Assembly (NCBI GenBank): GCA_049840515.1
Contig: JASGKW010000003.1
Location: 137,502-201,501, forward strand
Length of the DNA stretch: 64,000 bases
Direction: 5' to 3'
DNA from: Muricomes sp049840515
GTDB taxonomy: Bacteria > Bacillota > Clostridia > Lachnospirales > Lachnospiraceae
In this document: piece by piece, positions 8,865-17,231 of the stretch
Numbering within the stretch: the first letter of the stretch is position 1
Layout: each line of letters opens with the position of its first letter
The notes under the pieces: model-generated
The model's input: the letters and a program-made list of their open reading frames with translations, nothing else
Databases searched by the model: none
What the model was told of the DNA's origin: nothing
Made by a program: the position numbers and the translations under genes

Positions 8865-10124
8865 TTACTCCACAAGGGCCGGGTGCTCTTCCACTATCCA
8901 TGGCAGTCCATATTGATTCAGCATATCCATAAACGGGTCCGGGTCCAGTTCTTCCAGATTCACCGCACCTTTTTTATTCCATGTTCCAGCTGCAACCAGT
9001 GCCGTTCCAATCATGGCCGGAACTCCTGTTGTGTAGCTGATTGCCTGACTGCCCACCTCTTTGTAGCACTCCTGGTGGTCACATACATTATAGATATAGA
9101 TGGTTCTTTCTTTTCCATCTTTAATGCCAGTATAAATACACCCAATGTTGGTTTTGCCCTTAGTGCGGGGCCCCAGAGTTGCAGGGTCAGGCAGCAGTGC
9201 CTTTAAAAACTGGATAGGGACAATCTCTTTTCCGTCAAATTCGATAGGGCTGGTTGAGAGCATTCCTACATTCTCCAGGCATTTCATATGAGTCAGATAA
9301 CTTTCCCCGAAGGTCATGAAAAATCGGATACGTTTCACGCCCGGCACATTTTTTGCCAGCGATTCAATCTCCTCGTGGTGGAGAAGGTACATATCTTTCT
9401 GCCCCACCTGTGGAAAATCATAGGACCTTTTAATTTCCATAGGCTCTGTCTCAACCCAATGTCCGTTCTCCCAGTAACTTCCGTTAGCGGAAACTTCGCG
9501 CAGATTGATTTCAGGGTTGAAGTTTGTAGCAAAAGGATAGCCATGGTCTCCCCCATTACAATCCAAAATATCAATGGTATGTATCTCGTCAAAATAATGT
9601 TTCTGTGCATAAGCCGTGAAAACACTGGTCACTCCCGGGTCGAAGCCAGAACCTAAGAGAGCTGTCAGCCCCTTCTCACGGAATCTTTCAGCATAGTCCC
9701 ACTGACAGCTGTAATCAAAATATGCAGTAAATCCTTTTTCCCGGCAGCGTTTCTCATAAATCTCACGCCACTGGAGATTATCTGTATCCTCCGGCTCATA
9801 ATTTGCACTGTCCACGTAATCTACACCGCACGCAAGGCAGGCTTCCATAATGGCAAGGTCCTGATAGGGCAGAGCAAGATTTAATACCACCTGAGGCTCA
9901 TATTCCCTGATAAGAGCTGCCACTTCCTCCACAGAATCCGCATCCACCCTCGCAGTTGTAATTTTCACAGATGTCTTTCCCTCCAGTTTTTCCTTCAGGG
10001 CATCACATTTTTCTTTTGTCCGGCTTGCAATACAAAGCTCTGTAAACACACTTTCATTCTGACAACACTTCTGAATTGCCACAGAGGCAACACCGCCGCA
10101 GCCAATCACCAACACTCTGCTCAT
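8865..10124 (-). CDS. Carboxynorspermidine/carboxyspermidine dehydrogenase (saccharopine dehydrogenase family)
   Basis: NADPH-dependent enzyme that condenses aspartate semialdehyde with putrescine (or diaminopropane) to carboxyspermidine (or carboxynorspermidine); often annotated lys1-like. 419 residues. It opens with a Rossmann nucleotide site VIGCGGVASVA and continues with ALPYQDLAIMEACL and LLGSGFDPGVTSVF, typical of this branch rather than of true saccharopine dehydrogenase. Its start overlaps the speE-like stop (ATGA) and nspC follows after 3 bp, so the two pathway enzymes are coupled. There is no lysine biosynthesis context. Confidence 0.92.
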   Translation of the reverse strand: MSRVLVIGCGGVASVAIQKCCQNESVFTELCIASRTKEKCDALKEKLEGKTSVKITTARVDADSVEEVAALIREYEPQVVLNLALPYQDLAIMEACLACGVDYVDSANYEPEDTDNLQWREIYEKRCREKGFTAYFDYSCQWDYAERFREKGLTALLGSGFDPGVTSVFTAYAQKHYFDEIHTIDILDCNGGDHGYPFATNFNPEINLREVSANGSYWENGHWVETEPMEIKRSYDFPQVGQKDMYLLHHEEIESLAKNVPGVKRIRFFMTFGESYLTHMKCLENVGMLSTSPIEFDGKEIVPIQFLKALLPDPATLGPRTKGKTNIGCIYTGIKDGKERTIYIYNVCDHQECYKEVGSQAISYTTGVPAMIGTALVAAGTWNKKGAVNLEELDPDPFMDMLNQYGLPWIVEEHPALVE

Positions 10125-10983
10125 TTTACACTTCCTCCTCTTCTAGATAAATCCTCCACATATCTCGGCAGCATAAATGCTCCCGTATGCAGATTGGTCG
10201 TATAATAACTGGTTTTTATCTCTCTCTTCTTCCACCTTTTGGCATCCATATCTTTCAGGGGATGATATTTCTTTGAGGCAAACCCAAACAGCCAGATACC
10301 CTGCCGGGCAGGTTGGAATGTGTGCCTGATATACCCTGTTAATGGGAAAACTTCGGTACGCTTTCCTGTGCATAATCCGGCAGCTGTCCTCATCCTCATC
10401 ATAGAAAGGACTGCCGTGCTGGTAAACCATGATGCCATCCTCACGGAGCGCCTGAAAGCACTCTCCCATAAAATTCTTTTGTAAATAACCCTGCGGCATG
10501 CCCCAAAGGGTCCGTACAGTCATTGATAATCAAATCATAGGCATCCTGCCTGGAACGTAAAAATTTCAATCCGTCCTCATAGTACATAGTCACCCTGGAA
10601 TCGTCCAGCCCATTGGCACCTTCGGGGAAATGCTCCCTGCACGCATATACAAACAGCTGGTCAGGCTCCACCACATCAATCTGCTCTATTTCATCATAAT
10701 AAGACAATTCTCTGGCAACACCGCCATCACCGCCTCCGAGCACCAGCACCCTTTTCACGGAAGGGTGGACTGCCATCGGGACGTGCACAATCATCTCATC
10801 ATAAATAAATTCATCCTGTTCTGTAAAAATTACATTCCCGTTGGATGTCAGTATTTTTCCAAATTCAGGAGTTTCAAAAACGTCAATCCGCTGAAATTCA
10901 CTCTGTGCGCTGAACAACTGCTGCTCCACACGAATGGAAATTTTCACGTTGCTGGTGTGCATCTCACTAACCCAGAAATCCAT
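10121..10983 (-). CDS. speE: Spermidine synthase-like aminopropyltransferase (two frameshifts)
   Basis: The SpeE family transfers an aminopropyl group from decarboxylated SAM to putrescine. The protein is spread over three frames. The first runs from ATG 10983 (LVLGGGDGGVAREL nucleotide motif, NDCTDPLG) to about 10466; the second carries ECFQALREDGIMVYQHGSP; the third carries GIWLFGFASKKYHPLKD and ends at 10121. One extra G at 10465-10467 and one at 10299-10301 explain both shifts; the restored protein is about 286 residues, normal length. It overlaps speA by 17 nt. No speD (SAM decarboxylase) is seen in this window, so the real donor or acceptor is uncertain. Confidence 0.88.
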
Positions 10984-12443
10984 TTCCCTGTCCCTCCTTT
11001 AACACATTTAACCGGGAAACGTCTGAGCTTTCCGGTCCCTGCATAGAACACCCCTTCTCCTTGGCGAACTGGATGTAGTCTATAAGTTCCTTTGTAATCT
11101 GTTCCCCCGGTGCCAGAATAGGGATTCCAGGGGGATAGCACATAACAAATTCCCCACAGATTTTCCCTGCGGTCTCCTCTATGGGAAGGCTTTCTTTCAA
11201 TCCATAAAAAGCCTGCTGAGGTGTCATCACCACTTCAGGTGCGATATATTCTGCCAGAAACAGCGTTTTCTTGGGTTCCCTGTAGAGTCTTTTAATGTCA
11301 GCCAGGGCGCCCACCAGACGCTCCACATCCTGAATTCTGTCCCCTATGGAAATATAGGCAAGAATATTACTGATATCTCCAAATTCAATCTGAATATCAT
11401 ATTCATCCCTCAGCAAATCATAAACTTCTATTCCCGCAAGACCTATATCACGTGTGTAGACAGCCAGCTTGGTTACATCAAAATCGAAAACACTTCCGCC
11501 ATTCTTTAATTCCGAGCCATAAGCATAGTAACCGCCGATGCTGTTGATTTCTCCTCTGGCATATTCTGCCATCTGTGCCACCTTTTCAAAGGTTTCCTCC
11601 CCCCTGAGTGCAAGGTTTCTTCTGGAAATATCCAGACTGGACATGAGAAGATATGAGGCGCTGGTTGTCTGGGTCAGATTAATAATCTGGGCCACGTAGC
11701 GGGCATTCATCCCCGGGCCTGTCAAGAGCAAGGAACTCTGGGTGAGACTGCCGCCTGATTTATGCATGGACACCGCCGCCATATCCGCTCCGGCTTCCAT
11801 CCCGGAGCATGGAAGATTCTTTCCAAAATACAGATGGGTTCCGTGAGCCTCATCTGCCAGCACAAGCATCCCGCTTTTGTGTGCTATTTTCACAATGGTC
11901 CTGATATCAGAGCATATCCCGTAATAAGTCGGATTATTGACAAATACCGCGGCGGCATCCGGGTGCTCTTTGATTGCCTTCTCCACATCCTCAGGCTCCA
12001 TTCCCAGAGGAATGCCCAGCTTCCTGGTCCACCTTGGGGTCTATATACACCGGGACGGCACCGCAGAGTACCAGTGCATTGATTACACTTTTATGTACAT
12101 TTCTGGGCAAAATAATCTTATCCCCGGCTTTGCAGGCTGAAAGCACCATAGTCTGAACAGAAGAAGTGGTTCCTCCCACCATCAGAAAAGCGTGGGCTGC
12201 CCCAAATGCGTCTGCCGCCAGCTCTTCCGCCTCTTTTATGACAGAGACAGGGTGGCAGAGGTTATCCAGGGGTTTCATAGAATTTACATCAATCCCTACA
12301 CATTTTTCCCCCAATAATTGTACCAGTTCGGGATTTCCCCTGCCCCTTTTGTGGCCGGGTACATCAAAGGGGACTACCCGCTGTTTTCTGAAACGCTCAA
12401 GTGCGCTGTAAATTGGTGCCTGTAATTGTCGTTTTTGATCCAT
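10967..12443 (-). CDS. speA: PLP-dependent arginine/lysine/ornithine decarboxylase, probably arginine decarboxylase (one frameshift)
   Basis: Fold I decarboxylase of the short Orn/Lys/Arg group; the agmatine enzymes downstream imply arginine as substrate. ATG 12443 follows a strong AGGAGG site; a longer upstream start is not needed. Family start PIYSALERF and VPFDVPGHKRG, then PLP motifs DEAHGTHLYF and SMHKSGGS (Schiff-base Lys). The frame breaks at 12016-12023: one additional G turns QELGIPLGMEPED into a premature stop. Restored length is about 491 residues. It is the first gene of the six-gene polyamine operon. Confidence 0.92.
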
Positions 12444-12523
12444 TCCTCCACCTCCTCTTCTGCGAAATATCCTGTTTTTAGAGAAATCATCTGATTTAGT
12501 CAACTTTAATTGACAACACAAAA

Positions 12524-12550
12524 AGGTAGTGCGCAAAAGCAGCACTACCT
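12524..12550 (-). terminator. Rho-independent terminator upstream of speA
   Basis: On the minus strand, AGGTAGTGC and GCACTACCT form a perfect 9-bp stem with a 9-nt loop, followed by TTTTTGTG. It ends about 75 nt before the speA start, so it either closes a short separate transcript or acts as an attenuator in the speA leader. Confidence 0.85.
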
Positions 12551-12880
12551 GTTATATACATTATGTTTTCCGAAAACTTTTACCTGATTTTACAGATAAA
12601 ATAATCCGCACAGTGTATACAGTCAATCATTGTCCTCTCATCAGAGTCTATACAGCAAATATACTTTTACTACTCCTCTATTGAACATTTCACAAGTGGT
12701 ATGCATTTGCAAGGTTATAAATAACCATCTTATAAAACTGAGCTTTTAACTCGATCAATATGTGGCGCTATCGCCACCCGCGGCAGCGGCCAGCCCTGTC
12801 CGATGAGCTTTTAGACAGAATCTCTGTCTGGCCTATATTTGCATGATAGTACTGATTGCCGTATCTATGCATGACACAGT
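12524..12880 (-). ncRNA. Candidate structured RNA / attenuated leader upstream of speA
   Basis: About 350 nt without coding potential lies between a good promoter (12882-12909) and an intrinsic terminator (12524-12550). Several hairpins are evident on the minus strand: GCAT-GATA with TATC-ATGC (about 12842-12871), GGCCAG/CTGGCC enclosing ACAGAgattcTGT (12789-12833), GTGGCG-ATAG-CGCCAC (12761-12776) and GGTTAT/ATAACC (12712-12725). CAATCA and ATAC near the 5' end can pair with TGATTG and GTAT about 200 nt later. It does not match tmRNA, SRP RNA or RNase P signatures that I know. It could be a regulatory leader for the polyamine operon or a free small RNA. Confidence 0.5.
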
Positions 12881-12881
12881 T

Positions 12882-12909
12882 ATTCTAGCATATATGACCT
12901 AAAAGTCAA
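12882..12909 (-). promoter_or_regulatory. SigA-type promoter of the speA leader transcript
   Basis: On the minus strand TTGACT (12909-12904) and TAGAAT (12887-12882) are 16 bp apart, with an extended TGC directly before the -10 box. It lies in the gap just after the beta-CASP gene and would start transcription near 12875. Confidence 0.65.
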
Positions 12910-12926
12910 TAGAAAAATTTCATTTT

Positions 12927-14538
12927 TTATTCCCAGCTATCCCATTTATCTGCCAGATTTTGAATCTGACCTTCAAATTTTGCCTTGTCTTTGTTTGCAA
13001 TTCCCTGGTTTTTGTAGATAACATCCAACAGGCGTTTTCCTGCTGCAACCAGTCTGTCAAAGGCAGCGTCAGCTTTCTTCTGAGCTGGTTTCTTTTGCTT
13101 TCACTGGTATGCGCACACCCTCACTGACAATTTGATTTGCAGCTAAGTCAAATTGCCCGTCCGGGAATGGTGCCCAGGCAGGATGACCCAGCCTCTCCTG
13201 AACGGTATTGGCAAATTCCTCTGCCACTGTATCCTCGCCGTGAACTACAAATACCCGGTCAATGGGTGTCTTAAATCCGCCCAGCCAGGCTAAAAGTCCA
13301 TTCATATCCGCATGGCCGCTGACACCGTGAAGGCTCTCAATTCTGGCGTGAATTTCAATAGGCTCGCCAAAAAGTCTCACATTCTTCTCCCCGTCCAGAA
13401 TTCTTCTTCCCAGAGTTCCGTTTGCCTGATAACCCACAAACAAAATCGTACATTCTTTTCTCCACAAATTATGTTTCAAATGGTGGCGGATACGCCCGGC
13501 ATCACACATTCCGGAGGCAGATATAATGACTTTGGGCTTTTCAATTGTGTTAATCAGCTTAGAATCCTCGCTGGTAACAGCAGTCTTAAGTCCTGGAAAT
13601 ATCAGAGGATTGATGCCTGCATTGACTAATTGAAGTGCCTCTTCATCAAAACATTCTCTCATGTTTTTTGTAAATATCTTTGTCGCCTCAATAGCCAGAG
13701 GGCTATCCACATACACTTCAAAATCGGGGTATTCTTTCAGCAGGTTCTCTTCTTTAATCTCCCTGATGAGATATAGCAACTCCTGTGTTCTTCCCACTGC
13801 AAAAGAGGGGATAACCACATTTCCGTTTTTATCAAAAGTCTCCTTGGCTATCTGCACAAACTCTTTCTTATAATCCACCTTCTCTGTAGAATGAACTCTG
13901 TTCCCATAGGTAGATTCCACTACAACATAATCTGCCGACTCTGTATAGCTGGGGTCCTTGATAATCGGCTGGTTAAGATTTCCTACGTCCCCTGAGAATA
14001 CAATCTTCTTTGTGACATCCCCCTCTGTAATCCACACTTCAATACTGGCAGAGCCAAGTAAATGCCCTACATCTGTAAAGCGTACCTCAATCCCTTCACA
14101 CAGGCGGATGCGCTCTTTATATCCGCATGGAACAATTAAACCAATGGTATCCAAGGCATCCTGCACTACATAGAGCGGCTCATACACAGGCTGTCCGGCC
14201 CTGCGTCCTTTACGGTTGCGCCATTCTGCCTCGAATTCCTGGATATGTGCACTATCCTGCAGCATAATATTGCACAAATCTGCTGTCGCATAGGTAGTAA
14301 TAATCTGCCCCTTAAATCCCCTCTTTGTAATCAAAGGCAATAGTCCTGAATGGTCAATATGTGCATGTGTCAAAAGCACATAGTCAATCTCATTCTCTGA
14401 AAACGGAAGCCCCGGGTTCTCATATAAATCAGGTCCCTGTTCCATGCCGCAATCCACCAGAATGTTCTTTCCTGCCGCCTGCAGCAGATGACAGCTTCCT
14501 GTCACTTCATGGGCAGCTCCTATAAATCTCAGTTTCAT
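12927..14538 (-). CDS. Beta-CASP metallo-beta-lactamase-fold protein, RNA exonuclease-like (frameshift near 3' end)
   Basis: MBL-fold plus beta-CASP protein of the group that includes RNA-processing nucleases. The zinc motif is THAHIDHSGLL; later metal ligands are in DVGHLLGSASIE and SGDVGN; the beta-CASP segment has SASGMCDAGRIRHHL and the C-terminal His motif VHGED. ATG 14538 follows GAGGAGGTAGG. The frame stops early at 13069, but the next frame continues the protein (AQKKADAAFDRLVAAGKRLL to DKWDSWE) until 12927. One extra A in the run at 13093-13096 explains it; restored length is about 536. The substrate is unknown. It lies between sigE and the polyamine operon. Confidence 0.88.
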
Positions 14539-14734
14539 AATACCTACCTCCTCGTTTTTTTGCACAATGGCTTATTGTCAATCTCTTTAAATTTCCTAAC
14601 CTGTTTCTCCCCGAATCATCTGTCTGGAAGTATTATAACCCAAAAATGATAATAAAATCATAGCTAATGTACTCTCCTTTGTCCGAATTTGATAGAACAA
14701 TTATATACCTTTCCCACTCTCCTTTACAACAAAA

Positions 14735-14777
14735 AAATCTGATTTCACAATCACTTAACGATTATAAAATCAGATTT
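14735..14777 (-). terminator. Terminator downstream of sigE
   Basis: Arms AAATCTGATTT and AAATCAGATTT pair over 11 bp around a 21-nt loop; the minus strand continues with TTTTGTTG. It closes the spoIIGA-sigE unit, about 90 bp after the sigE stop. The rest of the 14539-14869 gap holds the repeat units listed next and no gene. Confidence 0.75.
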
Positions 14778-14813
14778 CCAGTCACATCAAAATTGTATTA
14801 AGTTTTTCATTCC

Positions 14814-14889
14814 TATACCTTATTGAACATTCATGATTTAAGAAGTATATCTTCTTGAATATTCGTGATTTAAGAAGTATATCTTATCA
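14814..14889. repeat. Tandem 32-bp palindromic repeat units overlapping the sigE stop
   Basis: Two full 32-bp units (14814-14845, 14846-14877) and a partial third. Each has the pattern TATAYCTTMTTGAA, a short centre, then TTTAAGAAG, so each unit is itself an inverted repeat. The same unit occurs at 27510-27612 and 59952-59982. The copy here reads through the sigE stop codon: the last SigE residues (RYTS) and TAA are encoded by repeat sequence. Confidence 0.75.
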
Positions 14890-15613
14890 TTTCACGTTTT
14901 AGTCTCTGCATGATTTTTTTCTCCAGCCTGGATATGTATGACTGAGAAATTCCAAGCAGGTCTGCCACTTCCTTCTGGGTCTTTTCCTCCCCCTCAGGAT
15001 TATCCAGGCCAAAACGCATCTTTACAATCATTTTCTCCCTGCTGGATAATTTATTAATGGCTTTGACCAGAAGCTTTCTTTCTGCTTCATTCTCTAAGTC
15101 CTTATATATTGTATCCTCCTCCGTGCCCAATATATCGGACAAGAGAAGTTCATTCCCATCCCAGTCCACATTCAAAGGCTCGTCGATGGATACTTCCATC
15201 TTAGTTTTACTGTTCCGCCGCAAATACATCAAAATTTCATTTTCAATACAGCGGGACGCATAAGTGGCAAGCTTTATATTTTTTGCAGGATTAAAGGTAT
15301 TAATCGCTTTAATCAACCCTATGGTACCAATAGAAATCAAATCCTCTACCCCTACACCTGTGTTGTCGAATTTCTTTGCTATGTACACAACCAGCCTCAG
15401 ATTATGCTCTATCAAGAGCTTTTTAGCCTCCTGGTCATATTCTGAGCCAAGATGTTGTATCACCTCTGTCTCCCGTTCCGTCTCCAGAGGGGCGGGCAGC
15501 ACCTCGGAACCTCCAATATAATGTATTTCTTTATGATTTGGGAAAAAAATACTTCTGATATCAGGTATTACCTTTAGTTTAAACTGCTGGGGTACTGCTA
15601 TTTTTACAACCAT
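14870..15613 (-). CDS. sigE: Sporulation sigma factor SigE (pro-form)
   Basis: Early mother-cell sigma factor, made as an inactive precursor. 247 residues. A basic/hydrophobic N-terminal stretch (about 1-28) matches the pro-sequence that SpoIIGA removes. Region 2 has EHNLRLVVYIAKKF, GVEDLISIGTIGLIKA and LATYASRCIENEILM; region 4 ends DLLGISQSYISRLEKK. It lies 1 bp after spoIIGA, so they are co-transcribed and coupled. The C-terminal codons and stop lie inside a dispersed repeat unit, but the protein is not visibly truncated. Confidence 0.97.
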   Translation of the reverse strand: MVVKIAVPQQFKLKVIPDIRSIFFPNHKEIHYIGGSEVLPAPLETERETEVIQHLGSEYDQEAKKLLIEHNLRLVVYIAKKFDNTGVGVEDLISIGTIGLIKAINTFNPAKNIKLATYASRCIENEILMYLRRNSKTKMEVSIDEPLNVDWDGNELLLSDILGTEEDTIYKDLENEAERKLLVKAINKLSSREKMIVKMRFGLDNPEGEEKTQKEVADLLGISQSYISRLEKKIMQRLKREMIRYTS

Positions 15614-15614
15614 T

Positions 15615-16403
15615 TTATATGCCTCCTAATAAGTCCGGATTTAAAATCATCTGATACTCTTCTTGTTCTGAAACGCGCTCCTCGCAAACTCCGATGACTG
15701 GATTTTCTATCCACTGCTCTTTTTCCAGGTGGACACACATTCTCCTTATACGGAATACGGGCATAATACTTTCCTTCCCCACCGTTCTGTATGGTATGTA
15801 ATGAAATCCGTTTTTTACATCCTCATCTGTCAATATAGATTTTGCCAGAGCCTTATCTACTACACTGACCGGTTCTCTGGACACACTGTCTTTCAAACCA
15901 TTTCCAGTGTCAATTAACGCATTTACTTTTTTTTCGCCAGCATCAGTGTACAGTGTAATCTCGCATATTTTTTTCTGCAGTTCCTTCTGCGCTGTAAGAA
16001 ATCTCCAGATTCCTTTTATCAGATAATAACAGCCTACGGCTGACGCAAAAAACAGACTTCCTATCCGCACATATGGATGAATCGCCTGCAGAATTCCCCC
16101 AAATAAGAAGGATGCGATATACAACAGACCAAATGCTTTCAAAAACTGTCTCTTTCCTTTAACTCTTAATCCAGTTTTAATCATTATGGTATTGATCACT
16201 ACGTGGAATATGATAAATTTTACGGCGGCGGGCAGCGGCACGGCTATTACAGCACATGTCAGCCCTGACCCCAAAGCTCCCCCTAAATAAATGCGTCCAT
16301 GTGTGGTAGGACATTTCAGCATTTGATTTACAGTCAGAAGCAGAAGGGAATCCATCATAAAATTCACAAGAAATAACACGTCTATGTATAGCTCATAGTA
16401 CAT
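15615..16403 (-). CDS. spoIIGA: SpoIIGA, membrane aspartic protease that processes pro-SigE
   Basis: 262 residues. The N-terminal half has about five hydrophobic helices (from LYIDVLFLVNFMMDSLLLL to about residue 130). The C-terminal half is the cytoplasmic protease domain, with the catalytic Asp in ALIDTGNGLKD and the later HYIPYRTVG segment, both conserved in the family. It acts in the sporulation septum to activate SigE in the mother cell. It is the first gene of spoIIGA-sigE, behind a Spo0A-type promoter. Confidence 0.95.
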   Translation of the reverse strand: MYYELYIDVLFLVNFMMDSLLLLTVNQMLKCPTTHGRIYLGGALGSGLTCAVIAVPLPAAVKFIIFHVVINTIMIKTGLRVKGKRQFLKAFGLLYIASFLFGGILQAIHPYVRIGSLFFASAVGCYYLIKGIWRFLTAQKELQKKICEITLYTDAGEKKVNALIDTGNGLKDSVSREPVSVVDKALAKSILTDEDVKNGFHYIPYRTVGKESIMPVFRIRRMCVHLEKEQWIENPVIGVCEERVSEQEEYQMILNPDLLGGI

Positions 16404-16457
16404 GCTCCACCCTCTTTCTCGTTGGTACTAAATCGATTTGGCACTCAAGCAAGATTC

Positions 16458-16523
16458 ATTATAAATGGATTACCCTTGAAAATTTGTCAGATGATGACGG
16501 GAAAAACACGAATTGTTTCGACA
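16458..16523 (-). promoter_or_regulatory. Spo0A-dependent spoIIG promoter with 0A box and long spacer
   Basis: On the minus strand a perfect 0A box TGTCGAA (16523-16517) lies upstream of CTGACA (16490-16485) and TATAAT (16463-16458), which are 21 bp apart. In B. subtilis the spoIIG promoter is also a SigA promoter with an over-long spacer (22 bp) that needs Spo0A. The -35 region overlaps a second TTTGTCA-like imperfect box. Confidence 0.7.
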
Positions 16524-16540
16524 TAAGAGGTATAAAAACA

Positions 16541-16586
16541 AATACAGTCCAGCCACAGGTTGAATTTCCTGTAGCCGGACTGTATT
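16541..16586 (-). terminator. Terminator of the sugar-nucleotide operon
   Basis: AATACAGTCCGGCTACAGG and CCTGTGGCTGGACTGTATT form a long stem with two non-Watson-Crick positions and an 8-nt loop, followed on the minus strand by TGTTTTT. It follows the RmlC-like gene and separates it from spoIIGA. Confidence 0.85.
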
Positions 16587-16621
16587 AAAATTTATGCTTT
16601 TTAAAGTTCTTAAGTATGACT

Positions 16622-17188
16622 CTATACCCTTTTTCCATACTCCTTGAAACTCATTAACTTCAAATCCTTTTCACTGATGATAAGATTTTGTTCTCCTCCT
16701 ATTAATTCCATCGGCCACTCAATTCCAATATCTGAGTCATTCCACATTATTCCATCGTCATATTCACCATAAAACACTTCATCACATTTGTAACTTACCA
16801 CAGAGTCTTCAAGGGCAAGATATCCATGTCCAAAATAAGCCGGTATAAATAATGTGTTCGTATTATCAGCAGTTAAATCAAATCCCCTCCATTGACCATA
16901 AGTCGGCGAATCTACCCTCAAATCAACTATTACATCATATACATGTCCACTAATACAGCGAACAAGTTTAGCTTGTTGTTTGACTAACTGAAAATGTATT
17001 GCACGGATAACACCACGTTTAGAAAAGGTGTAAAAGGTTTCCTTCAAATCATGTTGAATCCCATTATTATGAAAAATATCAATGTTATAATCCTTAATCA
17101 ATCCCCCTCTATCGTCTGTAGCATAGAATGGTTTAATCAAATATGAACCTTTTAAATCAAGTTCTTGAAATTCAAATTTTTGCAGCAT
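16622..17188 (-). CDS. RmlC-like cupin sugar-nucleotide epimerase
   Basis: 188 residues, the size of dTDP-4-dehydrorhamnose 3,5-epimerase (RmlC/RfbC). Typical pieces are LKGSYLIKPFYATDDRGG, the catalytic-His region GVIRAIHFQL, VDLRVDSPTYGQW and IPAYFGHGYLAL. The neighbours encode a CDP-glucose route rather than the dTDP-rhamnose genes, so it may act on a CDP-4-keto-6-deoxyhexose; that is inference. It is the last gene of the operon, just before the terminator. Confidence 0.85.
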   Translation of the reverse strand: MLQKFEFQELDLKGSYLIKPFYATDDRGGLIKDYNIDIFHNNGIQHDLKETFYTFSKRGVIRAIHFQLVKQQAKLVRCISGHVYDVIVDLRVDSPTYGQWRGFDLTADNTNTLFIPAYFGHGYLALEDSVVSYKCDEVFYGEYDDGIMWNDSDIGIEWPMELIGGEQNLIISEKDLKLMSFKEYGKRV

Positions 17189-17231
17189 TTCTTACTCCTC
17201 TAATCTAATAACTACACAGCCTACATTCAAT

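Noticed and set aside
10121..10523. Separate small proteins at the 3' end of speE
   Set aside because: They are the C-terminal parts of SpeE in shifted frames; joined, they give the conserved GFASKKYHP ending.
12612..12660. Hammerhead ribozyme in the speA leader (CTGATGAG motif)
   Set aside because: The core CTGATGAG is present, but no CGAAA partner or closing stem II is found, so the motif is probably chance.
14700..14780. A small gene between the beta-CASP gene and sigE
   Set aside because: Only a terminator and repeat units are seen; no frame with a start and ribosome site.
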